From Bacillus renqingensis (GTDB lineage Bacteria > Bacillota > Bacilli > Bacillales > Cytobacillaceae), in assembly GCF_016464375.1 (NCBI RefSeq), contig NZ_JADDIU010000033.1, forward strand, positions 1 through 52,622: DNA of 52,622 nt. The letters run 5' to 3'. The notes below the pieces were generated by a model. That model was not told the origin of the DNA, made no database searches, and saw only the letters and a list, made by a program, of their open reading frames with translations. Both the position numbers and the translations under genes were made by a program. Shown here one piece after another: positions 9,516 through 20,486 of the stretch (position 1 is the first letter of the stretch; each line of letters starts with the position of its first letter).

Positions 9516-10547
9516 GTGAAGAGAAAGCTATTAGGTATTATTGATGCAACAACATATCATGAGGATTTAGAAGATTTATTGACACACCGTTCTCTAGCTG
9601 CTCTGCCGTTTGCAGGGCGGTTTAGGATCATCGACTTTGTACTTTCAAACATGGTGAATTCGGGTATCGGCAGCGTGGCGATTTTTCCAAAAATGCAGTA
9701 CCGCTCCTTAATGGACCATTTGGGTTCAGGAAAAAATTGGGGGCTAAATCGCAAGCGGGATGGCCTGTTCTTTTTTCCATCGGCGATTGTGGATAGTGAA
9801 TATAATAGAATCGGTTCATTTGACCTGTTTGCGGCCAATATGGATTATTTTTATCGGAGTACGCAGGAATATGCGATTATTAGCAATTGTTTTACCGTCT
9901 TTAATATCGATTTCGCTCCTATATTAGATTGGCATATCCGTTCAGGATGCGATATCACTGAAGTTCGCCGCCAGGATGGAAGCTCGCTTGAATTGTATTT
10001 GCTTAAAACTTCACTCCTATTAAACTTGATTGAAACAAGGGATCAAACAGGGTATTCCTGTATGAGAGATGTGGTACATGATATGTATCATGGGCATTCC
10101 ATCTGCCATTATGATTATCAAGGATATGCCGTAATGATAGATTCTATTAAAGACTATTTTTCTACTAGTATGAATTTGCTAAAGCCTGAGGTTTGGAAAA
10201 ATTTATTTTTACCGGAGCAGCCCATTTTGACAAAGGTAAAGGATGAACCGCCAACAAAATATGTAAAAGGTTCATTTGTAAAAAATGCCATGATCGCGAA
10301 TGGCTGTTTAATTAGAGGCGCAGTGGAAAACAGCATCGTCTCACGTGGTGTAAAGATTGGCAAAGGGACTGTACTGAAGAACTGCATTATTATGCAAAAG
10401 TGCCAAATTGAAGACAACTGTTATTTGGATTCGGTCATTTTAGATAAGGATGTCAAGGTAGAGGCAGGAACAAGTCTAATTGGCACGGCCCAAGCACCAT
10501 ATGTGGTTCAAAAAGGGACGAAGCAAGGAGCGTTGATGAACTCGTGA
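9516..10547 (+). CDS. glgD: Glucose-1-phosphate adenylyltransferase, GlgD subunit
   Basis: GlgC paralogue that forms the hetero-oligomeric ADP-glucose pyrophosphorylase of Bacillus. It keeps the fold ([23 protein letters not shown]-terminal beta-helix) but lacks the N-terminal GGxGxRL phosphate loop of GlgC, as GlgD proteins do; it is therefore probably modulatory. The start is GTG at 9516, preceded by GGGGGGA. Its stop overlaps the GTG of glgA (GTGA at 10544-10547). Confidence 0.94.
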   Translation: MKRKLLGIIDATTYHEDLEDLLTHRSLAALPFAGRFRIIDFVLSNMVNSGIGSVAIFPKMQYRSLMDHLGSGKNWGLNRKRDGLFFFPSAIVDSEYNRIGSFDLFAANMDYFYRSTQEYAIISNCFTVFNIDFAPILDWHIRSGCDITEVRRQDGSSLELYLLKTSLLLNLIETRDQTGYSCMRDVVHDMYHGHSICHYDYQGYAVMIDSIKDYFSTSMNLLKPEVWKNLFLPEQPILTKVKDEPPTKYVKGSFVKNAMIANGCLIRGAVENSIVSRGVKIGKGTVLKNCIIMQKCQIEDNCYLDSVILDKDVKVEAGTSLIGTAQAPYVVQKGTKQGALMNS

Positions 10548-12010
10548 AAGTATTATTTGCTGTTTCAGAATGCGGACCATTCGCGAAATCTGGAGGGCTT
10601 GCAGATGTTGCCGGTTCCCTTCCGAAAGAATTAAAGACACTTGGGACAGATGTCAGGGTCATTCTTCCGAAATACGGAACAATTGCTGAAGAATACAAAG
10701 GAAAAATGAAGAAGCTAAAGGAATTTTCCGTTTCGGTTGGCTGGAGAAATCAATACTGTGGGGTTGAGGAACTAAGTCACCAAGGAGTTACCTTTTACTT
10801 TATCGATAATGAATACTACTTTAAACGGGAAGGACTATATGGCTATTTTGATGATGGCGAGAGGTTTGCTTTTTTCAGCCGTGCCGTACTTGAAACCATC
10901 GCCCAGTTAAACTTCTTCCCAGATGTTCTGCATTGCCATGATTGGCATACAGCCATGATTCCGTATCTTCTTAAAACTGTTTATTATAGGAATAAAGGGT
11001 ACGATCATATAAGAACTGTTTTTACGATTCATAATCTCCAGTTTCAAGGGATATTTCCAAAAGAAGTGCTAGGAGATTTATTCGGTCTCGAAGACCCAAT
11101 CCTTCATTATCGTAATTTGGAGTTTTATGGAAATGTTAATTTTATAAAGGGAGCGCTTATCGCTGCGGATAAAATTACCACGGTCAGTCCAACGTATAAA
11201 GACGAAATTCAAACGGCTGTTTACGGTGAAAAACTCGATGGACTATTAAAGGAAAGAAAGGAGGATCTCGTTGGAATCTTAAATGGAATTGATGAAGACT
11301 TCTATCATCCTATGGATGACCCTTACATCTGGCAAACGTACAGTGTGAATGATCTGAGTAACAAAGCGGTGAATAAACGTAAAATTCAAAAGCAATTCGG
11401 CTTAAAGCAAAGTTCAGGAACACCGCTGTTAGTAATGATCTCGCGCCTCACAAGACAAAAGGGGCTCGACCTCGTTAAATGTGTATTAAGGGAAATTCTC
11501 CAAGAAGACTTACAGGTGATTATCCTTGGAAGCGGTGACGATGAATTTGAGGAATATTTCCGGCAAGCTGCAAGAATTTACCCGGAAAAGTTGAAGGTTC
11601 ATACTGGATTTAATGAGGAATTGGCCCATAAGTTGTATGCTGCGGCGGATCTCTTCTTAATGCCATCCTTGTTCGAACCGTGTGGACTTGGTCAGTTGAT
11701 TGCAATGAAATACGGGGCCATTCCAATTGTTCGTGAAACAGGCGGTTTAAACGATACCGTAAAGGCATGGAATGAATTTAGCGGACAGGGAAATGGTTTT
11801 TCGTTCCGGAATTTCAATGCCCATGATATGCTCTATACGATTCAAAGGGCGCTGAGTTTTTATCATGATAAAAAAACATGGGAGAAGATTGTTGAACAGG
11901 CGATGGAAATGGATTATAGCTGGACTCAGTCGGCCTTTAGCTACAACCGGCTTTATGCCGAACTCATCTCAAGGAGTGAATCACATGTTTTCTACGAAAG
12001 AAAAATTTAA
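10544..12010 (+). CDS. glgA: Glycogen synthase (ADP-glucose)
   Basis: GT5 glycosyltransferase that elongates alpha-1,4-glucan from ADP-glucose. It has the N-terminal KxGGL motif ([15 protein letters not shown]), HCHDWHTAM, and the C-terminal motif [18 protein letters not shown] with the conserved acid/base region. 488 aa is normal. The GTG start overlaps the glgD stop by 4 nt. Its 3' end overlaps glgP by 26 nt. Confidence 0.96.
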   Translation: MKVLFAVSECGPFAKSGGLADVAGSLPKELKTLGTDVRVILPKYGTIAEEYKGKMKKLKEFSVSVGWRNQYCGVEELSHQGVTFYFIDNEYYFKREGLYGYFDDGERFAFFSRAVLETIAQLNFFPDVLHCHDWHTAMIPYLLKTVYYRNKGYDHIRTVFTIHNLQFQGIFPKEVLGDLFGLEDPILHYRNLEFYGNVNFIKGALIAADKITTVSPTYKDEIQTAVYGEKLDGLLKERKEDLVGILNGIDEDFYHPMDDPYIWQTYSVNDLSNKAVNKRKIQKQFGLKQSSGTPLLVMISRLTRQKGLDLVKCVLREILQEDLQVIILGSGDDEFEEYFRQAARIYPEKLKVHTGFNEELAHKLYAAADLFLMPSLFEPCGLGQLIAMKYGAIPIVRETGGLNDTVKAWNEFSGQGNGFSFRNFNAHDMLYTIQRALSFYHDKKTWEKIVEQAMEMDYSWTQSAFSYNRLYAELISRSESHVFYERKI

Positions 12011-14381
12011 GAATCTCTTTTTAAAACGTCTTGAGATGCTTTGCGGCAGGGGCTTTTCGGAAAGTACCCCAAGGGATCATTATCATACCCTCGGGAGTAT
12101 GATTCGTGAATTTGTCAGTAATGACTGGATTACCACAAACGAACGCTATTTGGCAACGAAGGGGAAACAGGTATATTATTTGTCAATCGAATATTTATTA
12201 GGTAAGCTTTTACGGCAAAATTTAATCAACCTCGGCGTTGAAGAGATTGTAGAAAAAGGTCTTCAGGAGCTTGGTATTGAATTAGCGGAGCTTGAAGACT
12301 TAGAGCCTGATGCAGGCTTAGGGAATGGCGGCTTAGGAAGACTAGCCGCCTGTTTTTTAGATTCCCTTGCCACTTTGAATCTTCCGGGACATGGACATGG
12401 TATCCGCTATAAATATGGTTTATTTGAACAGAAAATTGTCGAGGGATTTCAGGTTGAACTGCCGGAGCAATGGCTGCGGAGTGGAAATGTCTGGGAAGTT
12501 CGCAAGGCCGATTTAGCAGTGAGTATTCCGTTTTGGGGCAAGGTGGAAGCGAGAACCGAAAACGGTCGGCTTGTTTTTCATCATTTGAATGCTGAAACTG
12601 TTACCGCTGTCCCCTATGATATACCGGTAGTGGGTTACAAGTCCAAAACCGTTAATACCCTAAGGCTTTGGAGTGCGGAGCCTGCTCAATTTCCGTTTCA
12701 TCAGGATGTCTTAAAATACAAAAGGGAAACAGAAGCAATCTCTGAATTCCTTTATCCGGATGATACCCATGAAGAAGGAAAAATTTTGCGGTTGAAGCAG
12801 CAATATTTTTTAGTATCCGCAAGTATTCAGACAATCTTAAGAACTTATAAGAAACAGCATGCAAACCTAGAACAACTGTACGAATATATTGGCATTCACA
12901 TTAATGATACCCATCCCGTGCTCGCTATTCCAGAGTTAATGAGGGTCTTAATAGATGAAGAAGGGCTTGACTGGGAGAAAGCATGGCATATTACGACAAA
13001 CACGATATCATATACAAATCATACGACCCTATCGGAAGCGCTGGAGAAGTGGCCAGTCCATCTATTTCAGCCGCTGCTGCCAAGGATTTATATGATTGTT
13101 GATGAAATTAACGAACGCTTTTGCCGCGAGCTTTGGAAAGAAACACCCGGTGATTGGGAGCGGATAGGAAGGCTCGCAATCATAGCCGATCATCATGTTA
13201 AAATGGCCCATTTAGCGATAGTGGGGAGCTTCAGCGTCAATGGTGTGGCGAGATTGCATACAGAGATTCTAAAGGAACGGGAAATGAAGCCGTTTTTTCA
13301 ATTGTATCCCGAAAAATTTAATAATAAAACGAATGGAATTGCCTACCGTCGCTGGCTGTTAAAAGCGAATCCCGCGCTCTCAGCCCTTATTACCGAATCG
13401 ATTGGTCCTTCCTGGACCCAGTCCGCACATGAGTTAACACAATTACTTCAATACCGACATGATCAGTCATTTTTGCGCCAGCTGGAAAAAATTAAAACAG
13501 TTAACAAGCAGAGGCTTGCCGATATTATTTACAAACAGAATGGAGTAGCTGTTGATCCAAAGGCGATATTTGATGTCCAGGTAAAACGGCTTCATGCCTA
13601 TAAAAGACAACTGCTAAATGTATTACACATTATGTATCTTTATAATCGTATAAAAGAAGATTCAAGCTTTGAAATTGTTCCAAGGGTATTTATTTTTGGA
13701 GCAAAGGCGTCACCAGGATATTATTATGCCAAAAAAATTATCAAACTAATTAATACGGTTGCTGAAAAAGTAAATAATGATCCGCAAGTAGGCGATAAAC
13801 TCAAAGTTGTTTTTTTAGAAAATTATCGTGTTTCCTTAGCAGAAACGATTTTTCCAGCGGCAGATATCAGTGAACAAATTTCGACCGCTAGTAAAGAAGC
13901 GTCGGGAACAGGTAATATGAAATTTATGATTAATGGGGCTTTAACAGTTGGCACATTGGATGGGGCAAATATCGAGATACGCGAGCTAGTGGGGGATGAA
14001 AATATGTTTATCTTTGGACTGACAGCCGAAGAGGTACTTCACTATTACCAGAATGGTGGTTATGAATCGGTTGAGTATTATCACCTTGACGGGCGGATTC
14101 GCGAGGTTGTCGATCAGCTAGTAAACGGATTTTTCCCTAATGTCTATAATGAATTTGAACCGATCTTCGATTCATTACTGGAAGAAAATGATCAATATTT
14201 TGTCTTAAAGGATTTCGCCTCTTATACGGATATGCAGTCTAAAATCGGAGAGGTCTATAAAGATTCCACCAGCTGGCACCAAAAGAGTCTCGTAAATATT
14301 GCTCATGCAGGCTATTTTTCAAGTGACCGCACGATAAAAGAATACGCCAAAGACATATGGAGAATCCATCCGATTTATTAA
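11985..14381 (+). CDS. glgP: Glycogen phosphorylase
   Basis: GT35 pyridoxal-phosphate enzyme releasing glucose-1-phosphate from glycogen. The start was set at ATG 11985, behind AAGGAGTG (11971-11978); this gives 798 aa, the usual size, whereas the longer open frame from 11865 only reads through glgA. The phosphorylase signature [10 protein letters not shown] carries the PLP Lys646. It is last in glgBCDAP, so synthesis and breakdown enzymes are co-transcribed, as in B. subtilis where the operon is expressed during sporulation. Confidence 0.96.
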   Translation: MFSTKEKFKNLFLKRLEMLCGRGFSESTPRDHYHTLGSMIREFVSNDWITTNERYLATKGKQVYYLSIEYLLGKLLRQNLINLGVEEIVEKGLQELGIELAELEDLEPDAGLGNGGLGRLAACFLDSLATLNLPGHGHGIRYKYGLFEQKIVEGFQVELPEQWLRSGNVWEVRKADLAVSIPFWGKVEARTENGRLVFHHLNAETVTAVPYDIPVVGYKSKTVNTLRLWSAEPAQFPFHQDVLKYKRETEAISEFLYPDDTHEEGKILRLKQQYFLVSASIQTILRTYKKQHANLEQLYEYIGIHINDTHPVLAIPELMRVLIDEEGLDWEKAWHITTNTISYTNHTTLSEALEKWPVHLFQPLLPRIYMIVDEINERFCRELWKETPGDWERIGRLAIIADHHVKMAHLAIVGSFSVNGVARLHTEILKEREMKPFFQLYPEKFNNKTNGIAYRRWLLKANPALSALITESIGPSWTQSAHELTQLLQYRHDQSFLRQLEKIKTVNKQRLADIIYKQNGVAVDPKAIFDVQVKRLHAYKRQLLNVLHIMYLYNRIKEDSSFEIVPRVFIFGAKASPGYYYAKKIIKLINTVAEKVNNDPQVGDKLKVVFLENYRVSLAETIFPAADISEQISTASKEASGTGNMKFMINGALTVGTLDGANIEIRELVGDENMFIFGLTAEEVLHYYQNGGYESVEYYHLDGRIREVVDQLVNGFFPNVYNEFEPIFDSLLEENDQYFVLKDFASYTDMQSKIGEVYKDSTSWHQKSLVNIAHAGYFSSDRTIKEYAKDIWRIHPIY

Positions 14382-14409
14382 AAAAGCTTCTGCCGATTGG
14401 GCAGAAGCT
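14380..14409 (-). terminator. Intrinsic terminator downstream of menA
   Basis: A perfect 10-bp stem (14385-14394 with 14400-14409, AGCTTCTGCC/GGCAGAAGCT) with a 5-nt loop is followed on the minus strand by a T tract. It directly follows the menA stop. Read from the plus strand it has no T tract, so it serves glgP less well. Confidence 0.85.
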
Positions 14410-14410
14410 G

Positions 14411-15349
14411 TTAAAAGAAATGTCCAACAAAAATACCAACGGCGAATAATAGTCCGAAGATCGTATTCGTCTGGGCAGTTGCTTTCATTGCCGGGGCCAT
14501 TTGGATCGGCAGGCTACCTTTTTTAAAGACTTGGATGGCCTTGATCGGCATAACCGTACTGATTATCACAATGGCCGTCCAAATGGGCGCTGTTCCGCTA
14601 ATAATGAGGCCAAGAACCCACAGATAAGAGAAAGTAAACATGATAGCTAATAAACAAATAGCCTTCTTCTTTCCCAATAGAACGGGAATGGTTTTACGAC
14701 CGTTCTCCTTATCGCCGTCAAGGTCGCGGATATTATTCGATAAATTAATCGCACTGACCAATATAAAAATAGGAATCGAAAAGAGGATGCTGCCGGTAGT
14801 AACTGTTCCTGTTTGAATAAAGAAAGCGATTAAAATAATGAACATTCCCATAAAAAGACCTGAAAACAATTCACCAAACGGTGTGTAGGAAATTGGAAGA
14901 GGCCCCCCGGTGTACAGGTAGCCGACAGCCATGCAGATGAGTCCGACTACAGCTAAATACCAGCTGCTATTCATACAAATATAAACTCCTAATAAAATAG
15001 CTATTCCATAACAACTCAAGGCAAGCTGTAAAACAGTCTTCGGTTTAATTCCATCGCGGACAATCGTGCCGCCAATTCCAACTGAATGTTTTGTATCGAG
15101 ACCGCGTTTAAAATCATAATACTCATTAAACATATTGGTGGCTGCCTGGATTAACAGGCTGGCAATTAGCATCGTAATGAAAAGTCCAAAATGAATGTCT
15201 CCAGAATTATTCAGCGCTAGTGCCGTGCCAAGTACTACGGGGACGAATGCTGCAGTTAACGTGTGGGGACGGGTCATTTGCCACCAAACCTGAAAGCCCT
15301 TGTTGGATTCAACAACGGGTTTAAAGCCTTGCGGTAAATTTGGCTGCAT
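14411..15349 (-). CDS. menA: 1,4-dihydroxy-2-naphthoate polyprenyltransferase
   Basis: Integral membrane UbiA-family prenyltransferase that attaches the isoprenoid chain in menaquinone synthesis. It has the motif NMFNEYYDFKRGLDTK (first Asp-rich motif NxxxDxxxD) and the second motif NNIRDLDGDKENG, with about eight to nine TM helices. The start at 15349 is preferred (312 aa, behind GGGAGGAG), since the protein then aligns with the B. subtilis start just before WQMTRPHTLTAAFVP. A frame open to 15427 adds 26 residues with no family support. It is divergent from menF. Confidence 0.95.
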   Translation of the reverse strand: MQPNLPQGFKPVVESNKGFQVWWQMTRPHTLTAAFVPVVLGTALALNNSGDIHFGLFITMLIASLLIQAATNMFNEYYDFKRGLDTKHSVGIGGTIVRDGIKPKTVLQLALSCYGIAILLGVYICMNSSWYLAVVGLICMAVGYLYTGGPLPISYTPFGELFSGLFMGMFIILIAFFIQTGTVTTGSILFSIPIFILVSAINLSNNIRDLDGDKENGRKTIPVLLGKKKAICLLAIMFTFSYLWVLGLIISGTAPIWTAIVIISTVMPIKAIQVFKKGSLPIQMAPAMKATAQTNTIFGLLFAVGIFVGHFF

Positions 15350-15543
15350 ATCCTCATCTCCTCCCTTTACATAGATTAAAATTTTTCTCTTTATTGTCCA
15401 CCCATTAGTGTATGGAATTACGACCATAGTGTCAATAAAATTTTACTATCAAAACTGGAAGATAATGACCTGACGGCAAGAAATGTATTGTTGGTTTTAA
15501 TTGAAATATAACATATAATAGGAATAAAGTAGTGACAAGGATG

Positions 15544-15578
15544 TTGACTTTTTTACAATTGGAGTAGTATCTTATACT
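15544..15578 (+). promoter_or_regulatory. Probable promoter of the menFDHBEC operon
   Basis: TATACT (15573-15578) is a good -10. TTGACT at 15544-15549 is a good -35 sequence but is 23 nt away; TTTACA (15552-15557) at 15 nt is an alternative. If transcription starts near 15585, the in-frame ATG at 15579 is upstream of the transcript start, which supports the TTG start of menF at 15636. Confidence 0.45.
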
Positions 15579-15635
15579 ATGCTACAAAATGGATGGATAA
15601 CAGTCACAACGTTCGGCTGTTTTGGAGGGATAGGT

Positions 15636-17036
15636 TTGTTTACCATTCAGGAAACGGAAATAATAGAGAGGGGTATTTCGGTTGTTCACCGTGCCAAACA
15701 GCTGGGTAGACCGATCTTACTTAGTGAAGTGTATAAATTGGATTCGATGAATCCTTTACTATTTTTTAAGTCTGGAAAAGAGCGGTTTTTAGGGGAAAGG
15801 TTTTTCTGGAAGGATCCGAAGGATGAGACAATCCTAATTGGACTGGGAATTTCAAAACAAATTCAGCCGGATCAGGTAACTGACCGCTTTTTTCAAGTAG
15901 AAGAGGAGTGGGAAGGCTTTTTAAAGGACAGTCTTATTTTTAACCCTTATTCAGAAATAGGTGTTGGACCTGTTATTTTTGGAGGGTTTTCCTTTGATCC
16001 ATACAAGGAGAAGACAGAACTTTGGTCAAAATATCCGGATTCCTTATTTTATTTACCGAAATATATGCTTAGCATCATCAAAGGGGAAGCCTATTTAACA
16101 ACCAATGTCGTTTGCACCCCTCAGGATGATGAATCATTCATTGAGAAAGTAACGGAAGAGCGGAACGAACTTTTCCTTTCCCTACATCAAAATGTTGATA
16201 CTGAGCCAGCTGTGCTTACTGAAACGAAGGAAATATCACCTGAAAAATGGAAACAGTCTGTAGATAAAGTGGTATCGGAACTAACCGGCGGTCCATTGAA
16301 AAAGGTGGTTCTTGCCCGGGAATTAAGGCTTATGTTTAATAAGCAAGTAGAAGTTGAGAAGGTTCTTGAGAATTTATACAAACAGCAGCAAGAAAGCTTT
16401 ATCTTTGCCTTTGAATCAAATGGGGATTGCTTTGTTGGCGCTACCCCTGAAAGACTTGTAAAAAAGCAAGGAAATGAAATTTTTTCCACCTGTCTTGCTG
16501 GTACAATTTCCCGTGGTGAAACTGCAGAAGAGGACAAGTATTTAGGTGAAACTTTGTTACACGACCAAAAGAACCTCATTGAGCATCAATATGTGGTCGA
16601 GATGATTAAAGAAGCACTAGAGGAATCATGTGAGAAAATTATCCTTCCTGACCAGCCGCAGTTGATGAAAATAAGGGATATTCAGCATTTGTACACGCCG
16701 GTAATCGGAAAGGCGGGTAAAGATTCATCCTTGCTTCTGATAGTGGAGAAGCTTCATCCGACACCGGCTCTGGGCGGCCTTCCAAAAAAGGAAGCGGTTG
16801 AAAAAATCAGGCAGGTAGAGGAGCTTGATCGTGGTTTTTACGCTGGACCGCTTGGCTGGCTGGATTACCGGGGAAACGGGGAATTTGCCGTAGCGATTCG
16901 TTCAGGACTGATTCAGGGGGAAGAAGTATCCTTGTTTGCCGGCTGCGGTGTCGTGGCAGATTCCAATTCAGAAAGTGAATATTTGGAGACGGGCTTAAAA
17001 TTTAGACCGATGCTTAGAGCCCTTAGGGGGGAATAA
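15636..17036 (+). CDS. menF: Isochorismate synthase (menaquinone)
   Basis: Chorismate-binding enzyme converting chorismate to isochorismate, the first step of menaquinone synthesis. The C-terminal domain carries KVVLAREL, the GATPERLV motif, CLAGTI and EKLHPTPALGG. The start was chosen as TTG 15636: GGAGG at 15624-15628 is 7 nt away and the resulting N-terminus (466 aa) aligns with B. subtilis MenF. The frame is open back to an ATG at 15579 that has no ribosome site and overlaps the promoter. It is the first gene of menFDHBEC, ending one base before the menD ATG. Confidence 0.93.
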   Translation: MFTIQETEIIERGISVVHRAKQLGRPILLSEVYKLDSMNPLLFFKSGKERFLGERFFWKDPKDETILIGLGISKQIQPDQVTDRFFQVEEEWEGFLKDSLIFNPYSEIGVGPVIFGGFSFDPYKEKTELWSKYPDSLFYLPKYMLSIIKGEAYLTTNVVCTPQDDESFIEKVTEERNELFLSLHQNVDTEPAVLTETKEISPEKWKQSVDKVVSELTGGPLKKVVLARELRLMFNKQVEVEKVLENLYKQQQESFIFAFESNGDCFVGATPERLVKKQGNEIFSTCLAGTISRGETAEEDKYLGETLLHDQKNLIEHQYVVEMIKEALEESCEKIILPDQPQLMKIRDIQHLYTPVIGKAGKDSSLLLIVEKLHPTPALGGLPKKEAVEKIRQVEELDRGFYAGPLGWLDYRGNGEFAVAIRSGLIQGEEVSLFAGCGVVADSNSESEYLETGLKFRPMLRALRGE

Positions 17037-17037
17037 T

Positions 17038-18789
17038 ATGAATCATCAAGAAGCATTAACAGAATATCTGGCCGCCTTTGTCACAGAGTTAGTCCACTCC
17101 GGGATTACCGATGTTGTCGTAAGCCCCGGTTCAAGGTCGACACCATTGGCGATGGTGCTGGCCGAACACCCTGAATTAAAAGTCCGTATCCATGTTGATG
17201 AACGTTCCGCTGCCTTTTTTGCCTTAGGAATTGCTAAAGTGACTAATCGGCCTGTTGCCATACTTTGTACATCTGGAACCGCCGCAGCCAACTACTTCCC
17301 GGCGATTGTCGAGGCGTATTATGCACGGGTGCCGCTGTTGGTCTTAACGGCTGATCGGCCCCATGAATTACGGGATATCGGTGCACCACAGGCGATTGAT
17401 CAAATTCATCTATACGGGCGCCACGTCAAATGGTTTGCGGAAATGTCGCCTCCAGAGAAGTCGGCTGAAATGCTTCGCTATGTAAGAATGGTTTGCTCCC
17501 GTGCAGCAGCGATTGCTAGAAGGTCACCTGCTGGCCCTGTTCATTTGAATTTTCCGTTTAGGGAACCGCTTATTCCACAGCTAGATGAAAACTTGTTTAA
17601 CATGGAAGACCGTCCTGAAGGATATGTGAAGGTTCATACTGGTGATTTAACGATAGATGAAGAAGATTTCAGACAAATCGCCCAAAGATTGAAAGGCAAA
17701 GAACGGGGAATCATTGTTTGCGGACATATAGCTGATCCGCCATTTGCGGCTGCTGTAACCCGTTTGAGCGATGCATTAAAGTTTCCTATTTTAGCTGATC
17801 CATTATCACAACTTAGGAGCGGCAGGCATGAATTTGAAAATATCATGGATACATATGATACCTTTTTACGGAATGAAGATGCCCAGTCCTTCCTTAAACC
17901 AGAGGTGATCCTGCGTTTTGGGGCCATGCCGGTTTCCAAAGCCTTAACCACCTTTATCAAGGCAAACCCAAATGCAGACCAATTTGTGGTAGATGGCGGC
18001 GGCGGCTGGAGGGACCCGGCTGTTTTATCAACGGATATGATTTTCTGCCATGAAGCGGCTTTTTGTGACAGGTTGTTATCTTATCTAAATGGCCGGCGCT
18101 CTTCAAGTTATTTACATAATTGGCAGCAAGTGAATGCGCTAACAAAAGAAACTATGTCAAAGGTTCGGGATGTAACAGAGTTAAGTGAAGGTAAACTATT
18201 CTATCAATTAGCTGAGATGCTGCCGGAAGGTGCTACGCTCTTTGTCGGGAACAGCATGCCGATTCGTGATTTAGACAGCTTCTTCCTAAATAATAAAAAA
18301 AATATCAAAGTGCTGGCAAACAGAGGTGCGAATGGAATTGATGGTACAGTTTCTACTGCACTTGGTGCTGCACTTTACTCAAAATCTTTATACTTAGTTC
18401 TTGGGGATATCACCTTTTTTCATGATTTAAATGGCCTGTTGGCAGCAAAGCTTTTTAACATTGACATTGATATTATCGTTATGAATAATAACGGCGGCGG
18501 CATCTTCTCTTTCTTGCCGCAAGCGAAACATCCGAAGCATTTTGAGCTTCTTTTCGGTACCCCATTAGATTTAGAGTTTAAGCATGCAGTCCGGATGTTC
18601 AACGGTCATTATACAAAAATAACCGATTGGAATCACTTAGCGGTAGAAATGGAAAAATCGCTTGAATCTAAAGGAATGAAAGTATATGAATTGACCACAA
18701 ATAGAGATAGAAATCGTGATGAGCACCGTGAATTCTGGCATACTGTTTCCCGGGAAATATCAAATTTTGTCAAAGGTGAGCTGGAATGA
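17038..18789 (+). CDS. menD: SEPHCHC synthase
   Basis: Thiamine-diphosphate enzyme joining isochorismate and 2-oxoglutarate (2-succinyl-5-enolpyruvyl-6-hydroxy-3-cyclohexene-1-carboxylate synthase). The N-terminal pyrimidine-binding domain has VVSPGSRSTPLA and the catalytic-type Glu in HVDERSAAFFALG. The C-terminal pyrophosphate-binding motif begins GDITFFHDLNG and ends MNNNGGGIFSF. 583 aa is the normal length. Its stop overlaps the menH start by 4 nt (ATGA). Confidence 0.96.
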   Translation: MNHQEALTEYLAAFVTELVHSGITDVVVSPGSRSTPLAMVLAEHPELKVRIHVDERSAAFFALGIAKVTNRPVAILCTSGTAAANYFPAIVEAYYARVPLLVLTADRPHELRDIGAPQAIDQIHLYGRHVKWFAEMSPPEKSAEMLRYVRMVCSRAAAIARRSPAGPVHLNFPFREPLIPQLDENLFNMEDRPEGYVKVHTGDLTIDEEDFRQIAQRLKGKERGIIVCGHIADPPFAAAVTRLSDALKFPILADPLSQLRSGRHEFENIMDTYDTFLRNEDAQSFLKPEVILRFGAMPVSKALTTFIKANPNADQFVVDGGGGWRDPAVLSTDMIFCHEAAFCDRLLSYLNGRRSSSYLHNWQQVNALTKETMSKVRDVTELSEGKLFYQLAEMLPEGATLFVGNSMPIRDLDSFFLNNKKNIKVLANRGANGIDGTVSTALGAALYSKSLYLVLGDITFFHDLNGLLAAKLFNIDIDIIVMNNNGGGIFSFLPQAKHPKHFELLFGTPLDLEFKHAVRMFNGHYTKITDWNHLAVEMEKSLESKGMKVYELTTNRDRNRDEHREFWHTVSREISNFVKGELE

Positions 18790-19604
18790 ATATGGTAGCC
18801 AATGGCATCCGCTATCATGTCGAGAGATGCGGCAGCGGTTTTCCGCTTGTTTTATTTCATGGATTTACAGGGGATTCATCCACCTGGGCACCTTTTTGTG
18901 AAAAGTGGGGCAGCTGCTCAAAGCTGTTAATGCCGGATATTATTGGCCACGGTCAAACTGAATCTCCTGATGATCCTGTTCGTTATAACATAGAGACGGT
19001 TGCACATGATATGAATGCGATCCTTGATCAGCTTGGTATCACAGAGATCGATTTGCTTGGTTATTCAATGGGGGGGAGATTAGCACTTACTTTCGCGCTT
19101 CTTTTTCCAAAACGGGTGCGAAAACTAATCTTAGAAAGCTCCACTCCCGGTTTAGTAACAGATGAGGAAAGAAACCTGCGCCGGATGAAAGATGCAGGGC
19201 TTGCTAAATTGATTAAGGAAAAGGGAATCGAACCATTTGTTGATTATTGGGAGGAAATTCCTTTATTTGCTTCGATGAAACGTCTTCCTTTAGCTCAAAG
19301 GGAAGCAGTCCGCAAACAGCGGCTGAACCATTCTCCAATTGGACTGGCTAACAGTCTGCTTGGTATGGGGACAGGCTCCCAACCCTCTTGGTGGGAACAT
19401 CTGGATAGACTTGAATGTGAAGTGCTGTTAATAACTGGGAATGAAGATCACAAGTTCTGCACCATTGCTGAAAAAATGATAAAACGTCTTCAGCACGGAA
19501 CATGGGTTACGATAGAAAAAACAGGCCATGCAATTCATGTGGAAGATGGCGAAAAATTTGCTACAATAGTAAGTGACTTTTTAAATCATAAGGAGGTTGT
19601 ATGA
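18786..19604 (+). CDS. menH: SHCHC synthase (alpha/beta hydrolase)
   Basis: Eliminates pyruvate from SEPHCHC to give SHCHC (YtxM in B. subtilis). It has an alpha/beta-hydrolase fold with oxyanion region FHGFTGD, nucleophile elbow GYSMGG (Ser94), a late Asp in ITGNED, and catalytic His in TGHAIHVE. 272 aa is typical. It is coupled to menD by a 4-nt overlap and reaches into the menB ribosome site. Confidence 0.95.
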   Translation: MNMVANGIRYHVERCGSGFPLVLFHGFTGDSSTWAPFCEKWGSCSKLLMPDIIGHGQTESPDDPVRYNIETVAHDMNAILDQLGITEIDLLGYSMGGRLALTFALLFPKRVRKLILESSTPGLVTDEERNLRRMKDAGLAKLIKEKGIEPFVDYWEEIPLFASMKRLPLAQREAVRKQRLNHSPIGLANSLLGMGTGSQPSWWEHLDRLECEVLLITGNEDHKFCTIAEKMIKRLQHGTWVTIEKTGHAIHVEDGEKFATIVSDFLNHKEVV

Positions 19605-19605
19605 T

Positions 19606-20424
19606 ATGGCAGTAGAATGGATTCCGGGTCGTAAATATGATGAAATCATTTACGAGACCTACAATGGAATAGCAAAAATAACGATTAACCGTCCACATGT
19701 ACATAATGCCTTTACACCGAAGACAGTCATGGAATTAATCGATGCCTTTGCTTATGCACGTGATGATTCTGATATCGGTGTGATTATTTTGACAGGTGCC
19801 GGAGATAAGGCATTCTGTTCCGGCGGTGACCAAAAAGTACGCGGTCATGGCGGCTATGTAGGAGAGGATCATATCCCGCGGCTAAATGTTCTTGACCTGC
19901 AACGCCTCATTCGGGTTATCCCAAAACCGGTTGTGGCCATGGTTAAGGGGTATGCCATTGGCGGCGGTCATGTCCTCCATGTGGTCTGTGATTTAACGAT
20001 TGCAGCCGATAATGCCGTCTTCGGTCAAACAGGTCCGAAGGTTGGTAGCTTTGATGCCGGTTATGGCTCGGGCTATCTTGCTAGAATTGTCGGTCATAAG
20101 AAGGCTCGTGAAATATGGTATTTATGTCGTCAATACAATGCCCAAGAAGCACTTGAAATGGGCTTGGTTAATACCGTTGTACCACTTGATCAAGTGGAAG
20201 AGGAAACGATTAAATGGTGTGAGGAAATGCTTGAAAAAAGCCCGACAGCCCTTCGTTTCTTGAAGGCCGCTATGAATGCTGATACCGACGGCTTGGCCGG
20301 ATTACAGCAGTTAGCCGGTGATGCGACATTGCTTTATTATACAACAGATGAAGCAAAAGAGGGCCGTGACGCCTTTAAAGAAAAGCGGAAACCGGATTTC
20401 GGTCAATTTCCGCGATTTCCTTGA
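19606..20424 (+). CDS. menB: 1,4-dihydroxy-2-naphthoyl-CoA synthase
   Basis: Crotonase-family enzyme closing the naphthoquinone ring from o-succinylbenzoyl-CoA. Very close to B. subtilis Men[28 protein letters not shown], the [21 protein letters not shown] block and the C-terminus [16 protein letters not shown] 19606 is preferred over TTG 19597 because AGGAGG (19591-19596) is 9 nt from it and the protein then begins MAVEW like its relatives (272 aa). Confidence 0.97.
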   Translation: MAVEWIPGRKYDEIIYETYNGIAKITINRPHVHNAFTPKTVMELIDAFAYARDDSDIGVIILTGAGDKAFCSGGDQKVRGHGGYVGEDHIPRLNVLDLQRLIRVIPKPVVAMVKGYAIGGGHVLHVVCDLTIAADNAVFGQTGPKVGSFDAGYGSGYLARIVGHKKAREIWYLCRQYNAQEALEMGLVNTVVPLDQVEEETIKWCEEMLEKSPTALRFLKAAMNADTDGLAGLQQLAGDATLLYYTTDEAKEGRDAFKEKRKPDFGQFPRFP

Positions 20425-20436
20425 TAAAATGAAATG

Positions 20437-20466
20437 CAGCTTGATGGCTTCCATCAAGCTGTTTTT
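20437..20466 (+). terminator. Intrinsic terminator between menB and menE
   Basis: A perfect 11-bp stem CAGCTTGATGG/CCATCAAGCTG (20437-20447 with 20451-20461), 3-nt loop, then TTTTT. It lies inside the men operon, so menE and menC are probably expressed at a lower level or from a further promoter. Confidence 0.85.
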
Positions 20467-20486
20467 CATAGAAATAGGTGATAAAA

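Noticed and set aside
11865..11984. N-terminal extension of glycogen phosphorylase
   Set aside because: Lies wholly inside glgA, has no ribosome site, and the 798-aa form from 11985 has the family length.
15350..15427. N-terminal extension of MenA
   Set aside because: The extra 26 residues are translated from the ribosome-site region (GGGAGGAG) and have no family support.
16187..16579. 130-codon antisense frame within menF
   Set aside because: Ser/Cys-rich mirror of conserved MenF codons; no start signals.
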